The position numbers and the translations under genes were made by a program. A stretch of 64,000 bases of DNA from Stenotrophomonas pavanii (GTDB taxonomy: Bacteria > Pseudomonadota > Gammaproteobacteria > Xanthomonadales > Xanthomonadaceae), in contig NZ_FNFQ01000007.1 in NCBI RefSeq assembly GCF_900101175.1, positions 62,001-126,000 on the forward strand, written 5' to 3'. How positions within the stretch are numbered: the stretch's first letter is position 1; each line of letters starts with the position of its first letter. Shown one piece after another: positions 52,810 through 61,846 of the stretch. Under the pieces are notes generated by a model. It worked only from the letters and a program-made list of their open reading frames with translations. It was not told where the DNA came from and did not search any database.

Positions 52810-53679
52810 ATGAAAGCTGCTGCCATGCCTGCCGTTCCTCCCAGCCGTAGCACCAAGCGCCCCCCTGCGCCACCGCGGGATCGCGGCCTGGCCCATGAGC
52901 TGATGCAGCAGATCCAGGAAAACCAGGGGGACCCGGATTTCATGACCTCGCTCGGCCGCGGCCTGGCCGTGCTGAGCGTTTTCTCGCAGCATCCGCGCGA
53001 AGTCACCATGTCGCAGATCAGCAGTGACACCGGCATCTCGCGCGCAGCGGTGCGACGCGTCCTGTACACGCTGGAAAAGCTCGGCTATGTGGGTGAGCAG
53101 GGACGTGGCTATGTGCTGCTGCCGCGTGTGCTGGGCATGGGGGGCGCCTACGTTGCGTCGTCCTCGATGACCGCTGCGGCGCAGCCGGTACTCGATGCGC
53201 TGCGCGATGACGTGCACGAATCGTGCTCGCTGGGCGTGCTCGATGGCGATGACATCCTCTATGTCGCCCGCGCGGAGACGGTGCGCATCATGTCCATCGG
53301 CCTGCGTGCGGGCAGCCGCCTGCCCGCGTATTGCACTTCGATGGGCCGGGTGCTGCTGGCCGCACTGCCGCGCGACACGCTCGAAGGCTACCTGGAGCGC
53401 ACTCCCTTGCGGCCGCGCACCGAACGCACGGTCACGCGCATGGAGGACTTCCTCGACCTGCTGGAGAAGGTGCGACGCGAAGGCGTTTCGCTGGTCGACC
53501 AGGAACTGGAGATCGGCCTGCGCTCGATCGCGGTACCGGTGCGTTCGCGCAGCGGCGAAGTGGTCGCCGCGCTGAACATCGGCACCCAGGCCGGCCGCAT
53601 TGGCCTGGGCGTGATGCAGACCCAGCTGCTGCCCCGCCTGCGCGAAGCCGCGCAACGCCTCGGTACGCTGTTGAATTGA
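52810..53679 (+). CDS. pcaR: IclR-family aromatic-catabolism regulator (PcaR/PcaU/PobR type)
   Basis: A 289-residue IclR regulator. After an N-terminal extension of about 40 residues comes the winged helix (LGRGLAVLSVFSQHPREVTM and ISRAAVRRVLYTLEKLGY) and a C-terminal effector domain (YVARAETVRIMSIGLRAGSRLPAYCTSMGRVLL, then VRSRSGEVVAALNIG) typical of the Pca/Pob branch. It faces convergently the pca operon and follows quiA. PcaR in Pseudomonas activates pcaIJ using beta-ketoadipate; here matching operator boxes occur before quiA and pcaI. The effector could instead be protocatechuate or quinate, as in PcaU. Confidence 0.85.
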   Translation: MKAAAMPAVPPSRSTKRPPAPPRDRGLAHELMQQIQENQGDPDFMTSLGRGLAVLSVFSQHPREVTMSQISSDTGISRAAVRRVLYTLEKLGYVGEQGRGYVLLPRVLGMGGAYVASSSMTAAAQPVLDALRDDVHESCSLGVLDGDDILYVARAETVRIMSIGLRAGSRLPAYCTSMGRVLLAALPRDTLEGYLERTPLRPRTERTVTRMEDFLDLLEKVRREGVSLVDQELEIGLRSIAVPVRSRSGEVVAALNIGTQAGRIGLGVMQTQLLPRLREAAQRLGTLLN

Positions 53680-53694
53680 ACTGCACTGAATCTG

Positions 53695-53759
53695 GTAGTG
53701 CCGGCCAGCGGCCGCCCTTGCCGATGTGCAGGAGGTTGCCGGCCAGCGGCCGGCACTAC
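53695..53759. repeat. REP doublet between regulator and pcaC
   Basis: A forward element with GTAG followed by TGCCGGCC and a damaged second arm, and an intact reverse element ending CTAC at 53759, the last overlapping the pcaC stop region. It lies between convergent genes. Confidence 0.8.
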
Positions 53760-54142
53760 CGTTCCGAAGCCTGCTCTTCCAGGATCGGCCTGGCCAGCGC
53801 GAAGGCGTGGTTGGCCGCAGGCACACCGCAGTAGATCGCAGCCTGCAGCAGCGCTTCCTTGATCTGCTCCGGCGTCACGCCGTTGTTGCGGGCCGCGCGG
53901 ATGTGCAGCTTGAACTCCTCGTCATGGCCCAGCGCCACCATCATCACGATGGTCAGCAACGAGCGCGTGTGCCGCGGCAGGCCCTCGCGCGTCCATACCG
54001 TGCCCCATGCGGTGCGGGTGATGAATTCCTGGAATTCGGCGGTGAAGTCGGTGCGGGCTTCCAGCGAGCGCTCCACATGGGCCTCGCCCAGCACCTGGCG
54101 GCGTACCGCAAGGCCAGCTTCGTAACGTTCCTGTTCGTCCAT
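53756..54142 (-). CDS. pcaC: 4-Carboxymuconolactone decarboxylase
   Basis: A 128-residue enzyme of the AhpD-like fold, converting gamma-carboxymuconolactone to beta-ketoadipate enol-lactone with CO2 release. The signature runs from DFTAEFQEFITRTAWGTVW and RGLPRHTRSLLTIVMMVALG through NGVTPEQIKEALLQAAIYCG. The start ATG at 54142 is preceded by AGGTAG. It is the last gene in the pcaIJFHGBDC order, 24 bases after pcaD. Confidence 0.93.
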   Translation of the reverse strand: MDEQERYEAGLAVRRQVLGEAHVERSLEARTDFTAEFQEFITRTAWGTVWTREGLPRHTRSLLTIVMMVALGHDEEFKLHIRAARNNGVTPEQIKEALLQAAIYCGVPAANHAFALARPILEEQASER

Positions 54143-54166
54143 CGGGGTCTACCTGTTGAGCGAAGG

Positions 54167-54952
54167 TCAGTGCTGCACGGAAAGATGCGCGGCCAGTGCA
54201 TCGGTGAAGGCCCGCGGCGATTCCACGTTGCAGAGGTGGCGGCCAGGCACCTGCGCATAGTGGCCATGGGCCACGCCGTGGGCGATCGCCTGCAGCTCGG
54301 CGGGGACGCACACCGGATCCTCGTCGCCGGCAATGGCCAGCAGCGGCACGCTGATGCGCCCCAGCGCCTCCCGGAAGTCGGCCGTGCCGACCGCGTTGCA
54401 GCAGCCCACATAGCCGGCGACGCGGGTAGCGAGGAAGCGCTGCAGAATGTCTTCAACCTGGCTGGCGTGGGTCTGTGCAAAGGCAGCCGTGAACCAACGC
54501 TCGCGGGTGCCATCGACCAGCGGCAGCAGTCCATCGTGCTGGACCTGGGCGATACGGGCCTGCCAGCCCTCCAGCGTGCCGATCTTCGCCGCGGTGGCCG
54601 CCACGGTGAGCGTGCGCAGCCGGTTACCGGCGTGCACGCCCAGCCACTGCCCGGTCAGGCCACCGATCGACAGCCCGCAGAAGTGACTGCGCTCGATGCC
54701 CAGGTGATCCCACAGGGCCAGCACGTCCGCGCCCAGTTCGGCCACCGTGTACAGGCCCGGCGGTGCACTGGACTGGCCGTGGCCGCGGCGGTCGTAGCGC
54801 AGGATGCGGTAGTGGGCGGCCAATGCCTCGACCTGCGGCTGCCACATGCCCAGGTCGGTGCCCAGCGAATTGCAGAACGTCAGCCATGGCCCGTCGGCTC
54901 GGCCTTCGGTCCGGTAGTGCAGGCGATGCTGGGGGAGATCGAGGAAGGGCAT
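54167..54952 (-). CDS. pcaD: 3-Oxoadipate enol-lactone hydrolase
   Basis: A 261-residue alpha/beta-hydrolase that opens the enol-lactone to beta-ketoadipate. The nucleophile serine is in GLSIGGLTGQW, the acid lies near IAGDEDPVCVP and the histidine is in VPGRHLCNVESP. The oxyanion region is at FCNSLGTDLGMW. ATG 54952 fits the family start MPFLDLPQHRLHYR; a longer frame upstream overlaps pcaB. It lies 26 bases after pcaB and precedes pcaC by 24, so co-transcription is likely. Confidence 0.93.
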   Translation of the reverse strand: MPFLDLPQHRLHYRTEGRADGPWLTFCNSLGTDLGMWQPQVEALAAHYRILRYDRRGHGQSSAPPGLYTVAELGADVLALWDHLGIERSHFCGLSIGGLTGQWLGVHAGNRLRTLTVAATAAKIGTLEGWQARIAQVQHDGLLPLVDGTRERWFTAAFAQTHASQVEDILQRFLATRVAGYVGCCNAVGTADFREALGRISVPLLAIAGDEDPVCVPAELQAIAHGVAHGHYAQVPGRHLCNVESPRAFTDALAAHLSVQH

Positions 54953-54978
54953 GCGTGCTCCAGCGGTCAACGTGACGG

Positions 54979-56322
54979 TCAGCCGCGCGCGAGCACGCGG
55001 TCGATCCAGGTATCGGCCATGCCACGCCAGCTGTCGGCAGCGAACAGGGCATCCAGTTGCGCAGCAGACAGCTGCGCGGACACGTCCGGCATCTGCCCCA
55101 GCACCTCGCGCAGATGCTGCGATTGTGCCAGCGCCTGCTTGGCCGCGCGTTCCACCAGGGCGTGCGCGGCCTGCTTGCCGATGCGCTCGCCCAGGGTGAC
55201 CGCCACCGCCTCGGCATAGAGCAGGCCACCATGGCTGTCCAGGTGCTGGCGCATGCGCGCGCGGTCCAGCTGCAGGCCCTGTATCACCACGGACACCTGG
55301 GCCAGGCTGCCGGCACACAGCCGCACGATTTCCGGCACGGTGTCCCACTCCGCGTGCCATTGCCCCGCCGCGCGCTCGTGCGGCTGTGGCATCGCGCTGA
55401 ACAGCGTGGACAGCAGGCCCGGCACGCGCGTGGCGGCGGCGATGGCCGCCACGCAGCCGACAGGATTGCGCTTGTGCGGCATCGCCGACGATCCGCCCTT
55501 GCCCTCGCCCGCCGGCTCAAACGCTTCGGCCACCTCGGACTGCATCAGCAGCACGATGTCGGTAGCGATCTTGCCGAGGCTGCCGGCCAGCAGCGCGAAC
55601 ACGCTGCCGAGCTCGGCCAGGCGATCGCGCGAGGTGTGCCAGGGCAGCGCCGGCAGCGGCAACTGCAGCTCATCGGCCAGCGCTTCGCCCACGTCCAGTC
55701 CTCGTGATTGCAGCGAGGCCAGCGTGCCGGCTGCACCGCCGAACTGCAGCACCAGGGTATCGTCGGCAAGTCCCTCCAGGCGACGCTGGCTGCGTTGCAG
55801 GGCATCCAGCCAACCCGCCGCCTTCAGCCCGAACGTCACCGGCACTGCCTGCTGCAGCAGCGTACGCCCGGGCAGACCGGTACCGCGCTCGGCCTGGGCC
55901 AGCCGCGCCAGCGCGGTGCACAGGACCTGCAGGCGCGCCCGCACGTGGCCGACGGCCGCGCGCAGCTGCAGCATCGCGCCGGTATCGATGATGTCCTGGC
56001 TGGTGGCGCCCCAGTGCACCCAGCGCGCGGCTTCGGCGTCGCGCGCCGCGACCTGCGCGGTGAGCGCCTTCACCAGGGGAATGGCCGGGTTGCCGGCCAG
56101 GGCCGTCGCTGCCGACAGCGCCGGCAGCGGGTACAGGTCCGCGCTGCAGGCTGCTTCGATCGGGGCGAGCGCCGCAGCGGGAATCACCCCGCATTGCACC
56201 TGCGCACGGGCCAGCGCGCGTTCAACATCCAGCATCGCCTGCAGGCGCGCCTCGTCGGTGAACGCAGCGTCGACGGCGGGGTCGCCGAACAGACCGCCCA
56301 GCAGCGTTGGGGAGTGACTCAT
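54979..56322 (-). CDS. pcaB: 3-Carboxy-cis,cis-muconate cycloisomerase
   Basis: A 447-residue fumarase/aspartase-superfamily enzyme that lactonises beta-carboxy-muconate. The superfamily signature GSSAMPHKRNPVGC is intact with its catalytic serine, and the TSQDIIDTGAM segment marks the second conserved block. Length is normal for PcaB. It follows pcaG after a 90-base gap, the largest in the run, and precedes pcaD by 26. Confidence 0.94.
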   Translation of the reverse strand: MSHSPTLLGGLFGDPAVDAAFTDEARLQAMLDVERALARAQVQCGVIPAAALAPIEAACSADLYPLPALSAATALAGNPAIPLVKALTAQVAARDAEAARWVHWGATSQDIIDTGAMLQLRAAVGHVRARLQVLCTALARLAQAERGTGLPGRTLLQQAVPVTFGLKAAGWLDALQRSQRRLEGLADDTLVLQFGGAAGTLASLQSRGLDVGEALADELQLPLPALPWHTSRDRLAELGSVFALLAGSLGKIATDIVLLMQSEVAEAFEPAGEGKGGSSAMPHKRNPVGCVAAIAAATRVPGLLSTLFSAMPQPHERAAGQWHAEWDTVPEIVRLCAGSLAQVSVVIQGLQLDRARMRQHLDSHGGLLYAEAVAVTLGERIGKQAAHALVERAAKQALAQSQHLREVLGQMPDVSAQLSAAQLDALFAADSWRGMADTWIDRVLARG

Positions 56323-56412
56323 CGGTGCAGTCCATCATGGGTGGCCACAGCTTACCCGCGCCCGCCGAACGCGGGCGTGGAGTGGCCGGAAGGCGCGTCG
56401 AGGGCGCCGTGA

Positions 56413-56976
56413 TCAATAGGAAAAGAACACCGTCTCGTGCGGGCCCTGCATGTGCACGTCCCAGCGGTACAGGCCGCTGCCCTGCGCCTGCGCGACCAGG
56501 GTGTGGCGGCGCTCTGCAGGTACCAGCGCCAGGATGCCGTCCTCGCCGTTGCTGGTCTCGTCACTGAAGTAGATACGGCCACGGGCGGCCTGCAGCAGGC
56601 CGCGCATGAACACCAGCACGATCAGATGCGGCGCCTGCGGCGCGCCGCGCAGGCCCGGCACGCGCCCCGGCTTGACGGTACTGAAGGCGAAGCGACCCTG
56701 CTCGTCGGTGGGCACCCGGCCCCAGCCATCGAACGCCGGGTCGTGGTCGTCACTACGCGGGTCCTCGGCATGGGCATAGATGCCCTGCGCATCCGCCTGC
56801 CAGATTTCCAGTACTGCATCGGACACGGGCACGCCATTGCCATCGAACACCTGGCCCTGCACTTCCACGCGCTCACCGCGCGCGGCAGCCGGGGCGATGT
56901 CGGTGCGGTACAGCGGCTCCAGGCCCAGGCGGTAGTATGGGCCCACGGTCTGCCACGGAGTGGATTGGAAACTCAT
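56413..56976 (-). CDS. pcaG: Protocatechuate 3,4-dioxygenase alpha subunit
   Basis: A 187-residue intradiol dioxygenase subunit without the iron ligands of the beta chain, but with the shared fold (WQTVGPYYRLGLEPLYRTDIA, GQVFDGNGVPVSDAVLEIWQAD, GRVPGLRGAPQAPHL). It pairs with PcaH to open protocatechuate between the hydroxyls. It lies four bases after pcaH. Its start, MSFQSTPWQTVGPYY, is typical. Confidence 0.94.
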   Translation of the reverse strand: MSFQSTPWQTVGPYYRLGLEPLYRTDIAPAAARGERVEVQGQVFDGNGVPVSDAVLEIWQADAQGIYAHAEDPRSDDHDPAFDGWGRVPTDEQGRFAFSTVKPGRVPGLRGAPQAPHLIVLVFMRGLLQAARGRIYFSDETSNGEDGILALVPAERRHTLVAQAQGSGLYRWDVHMQGPHETVFFSY

Positions 56977-56980
56977 GGTC

Positions 56981-57691
56981 TTACTCCCAGACGGTCATCT
57001 TGCGACCGCGCAACACGATGTCGAAGCGGTAGCCCAGCGCGAATTCGTTGGCGGTGTTTTCCCAATCGAACGAGGACACCATGCGCTCGCGCGCATTGGC
57101 ATCGTCCACGCAGTTGTAGATCGGATCGAACGCGAGCAACGGGTCGTTGGGGAAATACATCTGCGTGACCAGGCGCTGGCCGATGCCATCGCCATGCAGT
57201 GAGAAATGGATGTGCGCCGGCCGCCAGGCGTTGTAGTGGTTGCGCCACGGGTACGCACCGGGCTTGATGGTGGTGAACCGGTAGCGGCCTTCGCTGTCGG
57301 TCAGGACCTGGCCGGTGCCCTTGAAGTTCGGGTCCAGCGGCGCGTCGTGCTGGTCGCCCTTGTGCAGGTAGCGGCCGGCGGCGTTGCACTGCCACACCTC
57401 GACCACGGTATTGCGCACTGGACGGCCATTCTCGTCCAGCACGCGGCCACTGACGATGATGCGTTCGCCCTGGGGCTGCCCGGCGAAGCCTGCGGTCAGG
57501 TCGGCGGCATGCGCCCCGAGGGTGATCCGGTCCAGGCGCGGGCCGGTCACTTCCGAGAGCGTCACCGGGATGGCGATTGGGTCGGTGCCCGGCCCGCGCA
57601 GCGCAGTGGAGGCATAGGGCAGATGGATGCGCGGCGGCTGGCTGCCGGGATACGGCTTGCGGTAGCCGCGCAGTTCGGTGGGATCGCTCAT
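56981..57691 (-). CDS. pcaH: Protocatechuate 3,4-dioxygenase beta subunit
   Basis: A 236-residue subunit that carries the non-heme Fe(III). All four ligands are visible and their numbering matches P. putida: Y108 (AAGRYLHK), Y147 (PGAYPW), H160 and H162 (RPAHIHF). The enzyme converts protocatechuate and O2 to beta-carboxy-cis,cis-muconate. It lies 69 bases after pcaF and four before pcaG. Coupled translation of PcaH and PcaG fits their equal stoichiometry. Confidence 0.96.
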   Translation of the reverse strand: MSDPTELRGYRKPYPGSQPPRIHLPYASTALRGPGTDPIAIPVTLSEVTGPRLDRITLGAHAADLTAGFAGQPQGERIIVSGRVLDENGRPVRNTVVEVWQCNAAGRYLHKGDQHDAPLDPNFKGTGQVLTDSEGRYRFTTIKPGAYPWRNHYNAWRPAHIHFSLHGDGIGQRLVTQMYFPNDPLLAFDPIYNCVDDANARERMVSSFDWENTANEFALGYRFDIVLRGRKMTVWE

Positions 57692-57760
57692 GGCGTGCTC
57701 CTGTTGGCGAGCGGCCCGCAGGCCGCAGCTGTCGTGCAGATTACGGGGTCGCGGGGTGAC

Positions 57761-58975
57761 TCACACGCGTTCAAGGGCCAGGGCCACGCCCTGCCCCACG
57801 CCAATGCACATCGTGGCCAGGCCGCGCCGTCCACCGCTGGATTCCAGCTGGCGCAGCAGGGTCAGCGCCAGGCGCGCACCGCTCATGCCCAGTGGATGAC
57901 CCAGGGCGATGGCACCGCCATTGGGGTTCACGTGCGCGGCATCATCGGGCAGGCCCAGCTCGCGCATGCAGGCAAGGCCCTGCGAGGCAAATGCTTCGTT
58001 CAGTTCGATGGCATCGAAATCGGTGATGGACAGGCCCAGGCGGGCCATCAGCTTGCGGCTGGCCGGCACCGGGCCCATGCCCATGATGGCCGGCTCCACG
58101 CCGGCGCTGGCAAAGCCGAGGACGCGTGCGCGCGGGGACAGGCCCAGCGCCTTCACCTGCGCACCGGACGCCAGCAGCAGTGCGGCGGCGCCGTCGTTGA
58201 TGCCCGAAGCGTTGCCGGCGGTGACCGTGCCCGGCTGACGGAACAGCGGTTTCAGCCTGGCCAGCGCTTCCATCGTGGTATCGCCGCGCGGGTGCTCATC
58301 GCGGTCGACGGTCACGGTTTCGCCGCGCTTGCGCCCCGGCACGTCCACCGCCACGATCTCGCCGTCGAAGAAGCCACGCGCCTGCGCGGCCGCTGTCCGC
58401 TGCTGGCTCCGCAGGGCGAACGCATCCTGGTCCTCGCGGCTGATGCCCTGCCGCTCGGCCACGTTCTCGGCGGTCTGGCCCATCGTCTCCACGCCATGCA
58501 GTTCGCGCAGGCGCGGATTGATGAAACGCCAGCCCATGGTGGTGTCTTCCATCTGCTGGTCACGGGCGAATGGGGAGGTCGCCTTGCCCATCACGAACGG
58601 CGCGCGCGACATTGATTCGACACCGCCAGCGATGGCCAGGCCGAGTTCGCCTGCGGCGATGCCACGGGCCACGGTGCCGATCGCATCCAGCCCCGAACCG
58701 CACAGCCGGTTGACCGTGCTGCCCGGTACCGTCACCGGCAGGCCGGCCAGCAGCAGGCTCATGCGGGCGACGTTGCGATTGTCTTCACCGGCCTGGTTGG
58801 CGCAGCCCAGGTAGACATCCTCGACCAGCGCCGGGTCCAGCTGCGGATGGCGTGCCAGCAGTGCCTTCAGCGCCATCGCCGCGAGGTCGTCGGCACGCAC
58901 GCCGGACAGCGCGCCGCCGTAACGACCGATCGGGGTGCGGATGCCATCAACGATGTAGGTCTCGTGCAGGCTCAT
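57761..58975 (-). CDS. pcaF: Beta-ketoadipyl-CoA thiolase
   Basis: A 404-residue thiolase that splits beta-ketoadipyl-CoA to succinyl-CoA and acetyl-CoA. The catalytic residues appear in [30 protein letters not shown] and TMCIGVGQG. The PcaF-like start [18 protein letters not shown] and the operon position distinguish it from the FadA-type thiolase at 19913. pcaJ ends one base before it. Confidence 0.95.
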   Translation of the reverse strand: MSLHETYIVDGIRTPIGRYGGALSGVRADDLAAMALKALLARHPQLDPALVEDVYLGCANQAGEDNRNVARMSLLLAGLPVTVPGSTVNRLCGSGLDAIGTVARGIAAGELGLAIAGGVESMSRAPFVMGKATSPFARDQQMEDTTMGWRFINPRLRELHGVETMGQTAENVAERQGISREDQDAFALRSQQRTAAAQARGFFDGEIVAVDVPGRKRGETVTVDRDEHPRGDTTMEALARLKPLFRQPGTVTAGNASGINDGAAALLLASGAQVKALGLSPRARVLGFASAGVEPAIMGMGPVPASRKLMARLGLSITDFDAIELNEAFASQGLACMRELGLPDDAAHVNPNGGAIALGHPLGMSGARLALTLLRQLESSGGRRGLATMCIGVGQGVALALERV

Positions 58976-58976
58976 C

Positions 58977-59624
58977 TCAGGCTCCCTCGGGCAGTGCCAG
59001 CGGCAGGCCAGTCAGTTCACGCAGCTGTTCGATGTCCATGCCGTCCACCATTTCCAGCACGGTCGCGCCATCGGCACCGAGGTCGAACACCGCCACATCG
59101 GTATACACCCGCGACACGCAGCGCAGCCCGGTCAGCGGGTAACTGCATTCGGACACCAGCTTGCTTTCACCGTGCTTGGTGAACAGATCCATCATCACGA
59201 AGACCTGCTTGGCGCCGATGGCCAGGTCCATGGCACCGCCCACGGCGGGGATCGCGTCGGCAGCACCGGTACTCCAGTTGGCCAGATCGCCGTGTGCCGA
59301 CACCTGGAAAGCACCGAGGACGCAGATGTCCAGGTGACCACCGCGCATCATCGCGAACGAGTCGGCATGGTGGAAATAGCAGCCGCCGGTCAGCAGGGTG
59401 ACCGGCTGCTTGCCGGCGTTGATCAGGTCCGGATCTTCGTGGCCCGGGGCCGGCGCCGGCCCCATGCCCAGCAGGCCATTCTCCGACTGCAGGAAGATCT
59501 CCTTGTCGGCCGGCAGGAAGTTGGCCACCGTGGTCGGCAGGCCGATGCCCAGGTTGACGTAGGCACCTTCGGGAATGTCACGCGCCACGCGCGCGGCCAT
59601 CTGTTCGCGGCTGAGCCTGTTCAT
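58977..59624 (-). CDS. pcaJ: 3-Oxoadipate CoA-transferase subunit B
   Basis: A 215-residue family I CoA-transferase beta subunit. The active glutamate is in the [10 protein letters not shown] segment, which forms the glutamyl-CoA intermediate. [19 protein letters not shown] is the usual core. With PcaI it activates beta-ketoadipate using succinyl-CoA. It overlaps pcaI by four bases and is one base from pcaF. Confidence 0.95.
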   Translation of the reverse strand: MNRLSREQMAARVARDIPEGAYVNLGIGLPTTVANFLPADKEIFLQSENGLLGMGPAPAPGHEDPDLINAGKQPVTLLTGGCYFHHADSFAMMRGGHLDICVLGAFQVSAHGDLANWSTGAADAIPAVGGAMDLAIGAKQVFVMMDLFTKHGESKLVSECSYPLTGLRCVSRVYTDVAVFDLGADGATVLEMVDGMDIEQLRELTGLPLALPEGA

Positions 59625-60301
59625 GCCTGCACTCCTTCGGCTGCAACCTGCACCACGCGCTGCACGAAGATGCCGGGGGTCGCCACCGCCTCCGGGTCCA
59701 GTTCGCCCAGCGCCACCACATCACGCACCTGCGCGATGGCGCAGCGTGCGGCCATCGCCATCAGCGGGCCGAAGTTGCGCGCCGTCTTGCGATACACCAG
59801 GTTGCCCCAGCGGTCACCGCGGTCAGCCTTGATCAGCGCGAAGTCCGCGTGCAGCGGGTATTCCAGCACGTACTGGCGGCCATCGATCTCGCGCGTCTCC
59901 TTGCCCTGGGCCAGCTCGGTGCCATAGCCGGTGGGGGTGAAGATCGCGCCCAGGCCGGAACCGGCGGCGTGGATGCGCGCGGCCAGGTTGCCCTGCGGCA
60001 CCAGTTCCAGTTCGATCTCGCCGGCGCGGTAAGCGGCGTCGAAGTGCTGCGAGTCCGCCTGGCGCGGGAACGAGCAGACGATGCGGCGCACGCGCTTGTG
60101 CTTGATCAATGCCGCCAGCCCGGTATCGCCGTTGCCAGCATTGTTGTTGATGATCGTCAGTTCGCGCGCGCCCTGTGTGATCAACGCATCGATCAGCGCG
60201 TCGGGCATGCCGGCGGTCCCGAAGCCACCGATCATCACCGTGGCACCATCATGGATATCGGCCACCGCTGCTTCCACGCTGGCCAGAGTCTTGTCGATCA
60301 C
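59621..60301 (-). CDS. pcaI: 3-Oxoadipate CoA-transferase subunit A
   Basis: A 226-residue CoA-transferase alpha subunit, with the oxyanion and CoA-binding segments GATVMIGGFGTAGMPDALIDAL, NNNAGNGDTG and GTELAQGKETREIDG. It is the first gene of the pcaIJFHGBDC operon, so transcription starts in the 60302-60473 gap, where a PcaR-like box lies. This whole-operon organisation with pcaIJ first differs from P. putida, where pcaIJ is separate. Confidence 0.95.
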   Translation of the reverse strand: MIDKTLASVEAAVADIHDGATVMIGGFGTAGMPDALIDALITQGARELTIINNNAGNGDTGLAALIKHKRVRRIVCSFPRQADSQHFDAAYRAGEIELELVPQGNLAARIHAAGSGLGAIFTPTGYGTELAQGKETREIDGRQYVLEYPLHADFALIKADRGDRWGNLVYRKTARNFGPLMAMAARCAIAQVRDVVALGELDPEAVATPGIFVQRVVQVAAEGVQA

Positions 60302-60430
60302 TGCATTGCTCCTTGCCCACGCGGCCGGCGACCATCACCGGCGTGCTGCGGGGACACTGCGAAGGGAAAACACAACCCGGCCATGGTCGCCATGTCACCT
60401 CGCCCGGTCAATGCGATATTCGGCCATGTG

Positions 60431-60445
60431 ATTCGATAATCGCAC
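60431..60445. promoter_or_regulatory. PcaR-like box upstream of pcaI
   Basis: ATTCGATAATCGCAC differs from the P. putida PcaR operator GTTCGATAATCGCAC at only one base. The core CGAT-A-ATCG is palindromic, so it can act in either orientation. It lies 130 bases upstream of the pcaI start. The rest of the 60302-60473 gap shows no gene. Confidence 0.75.
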
Positions 60446-60473
60446 ATTGCATGACATGCGTAGCGCATGGGGT

Positions 60474-61793
60474 TCAGCGCCTTTTCTGTCCCACGCCTAC
60501 GCGCAGGCCCAGGCACGCCCAGGCCGCGAGCAGCAGTGGCAGCGCGCACAGCACATACAGCGCCGCAGGCTGCCACTGGCGGTCGACCAGCACGCCTACG
60601 GTCAGCGGCGAGAGAATCGCGCCGACGCGGCCGATGCCGATCGCCCAGCCCAGGCCGGTCGTCCGCACGTCGGCGGCGAACACCACCGGCGCGGCCGCAT
60701 ACAGGCCAGCCATCGCCGCGAACAGCGCCGCGCCAATCACAAAGGCCAACGGGAAGGCCACGCCCAGCCGCGTGTTGAAGGCAGCGAAGCCCAGCATCGA
60801 CACCATGGCCAGCAGCAGCGCGCCTGCGGTCAGCTTCGACAGCGACCAGCGCGAAGCGAGCCAGCCGAACAGGCTGCCGCCGACGATGCCGCCCAGGTTC
60901 AGCAGCACGCCACCGGTGATGCCCTGCTGTGCCGACACCCCGGCCGAGACCAGCAGTTTCGGGGTCCAGCTCAGCACGAAATAGAATGCGAACATGTGCA
61001 GGAAGAAGGCCAGTGCGATCAGCAGCGCGACCCGGCGCAGATCACCCACGAACAGCGCCGCATAGCCCTGCCGCTGCCCCGTACGCACGGCGGCAGGCGG
61101 CAGGGCCGGCAGTTCCGGCATGCGCATGCGCGCGCGCAGTGCATTCAACCGTGGCAGCGCGTTGGGCGGGCGACGCGCAACCAGGAAGTCCAGCGATTCG
61201 GGCAGGCACGTGAGCACCAGCGGAATGCACAGCAGCGATGCCGCGGCACCGATCAGGAACACGCTGTGCCAGGACCAGTGCTCCAGCATCCACGCCGCCA
61301 GCAGGCCACCGGCGGTGGCCCCGATCGGATAGCCGGTGGCCTGCAATGCGACCGCCGTGCTGCGCCACTTGGCGTTGGCGTATTCGGCGGTGATCACGCC
61401 CACGCCGGCCAGCATGCCGCCGATGCCGATGCCGGTGTACACGCGCAGCGCGCCCAGCTGCCACGCATTGGCCGCCAGCGCCGACAGCGCCATGCCGCTG
61501 GTCAGGATCAGCAGGCAGCAGATGATCATCGGCCGCCGGCCCCAGCGGTCGGCCAGCGGCGCCAACAGGAACGATCCCAATGCCATGCCGACCAGTCCGG
61601 CACTGAGCATCAGCCCCAGCACCTTGCCCGACAGCGCCCAGTCCGCCGACACATGTGGCGCGGTGAAGGCCATGACCATCACATCGAAGCCATCGAGCAT
61701 GTTCAGCAGCACGCAGATGGCGATGGCGGTCCACTGGAAAGGACTCATCCGTTCCAGGATGAGCGAGGGTGCAGCGGTGGGGGCATGGCTCAT
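60474..61793 (-). CDS. Aromatic-acid MFS transporter (PcaK-like, AAHS family)
   Basis: A 439-residue MFS permease with twelve helices. TM1 carries the AAHS motif (LLNMLDGFDVMVMAF), the loop 2-3 motif is GLVGMALGSFLLAPLADRWGRRP, and loop 8-9 has SRWSLSKL. AAHS members move protocatechuate, 4-hydroxybenzoate, vanillate or quinate with protons. The location between the exported dehydratase and the pca operon suggests protocatechuate or quinate-derived acids. It lies downstream of quiB and the porin in the same direction and ends 28 bases past the PcaR-like box. Confidence 0.87.
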   Translation of the reverse strand: MSHAPTAAPSLILERMSPFQWTAIAICVLLNMLDGFDVMVMAFTAPHVSADWALSGKVLGLMLSAGLVGMALGSFLLAPLADRWGRRPMIICCLLILTSGMALSALAANAWQLGALRVYTGIGIGGMLAGVGVITAEYANAKWRSTAVALQATGYPIGATAGGLLAAWMLEHWSWHSVFLIGAAASLLCIPLVLTCLPESLDFLVARRPPNALPRLNALRARMRMPELPALPPAAVRTGQRQGYAALFVGDLRRVALLIALAFFLHMFAFYFVLSWTPKLLVSAGVSAQQGITGGVLLNLGGIVGGSLFGWLASRWSLSKLTAGALLLAMVSMLGFAAFNTRLGVAFPLAFVIGAALFAAMAGLYAAAPVVFAADVRTTGLGWAIGIGRVGAILSPLTVGVLVDRQWQPAALYVLCALPLLLAAWACLGLRVGVGQKRR

Positions 61794-61846
61794 GGCGCGG
61801 TTTCCTGCAACAGCATGGTGCGGTGGAACGTCTGGCGGGGAAGGTC

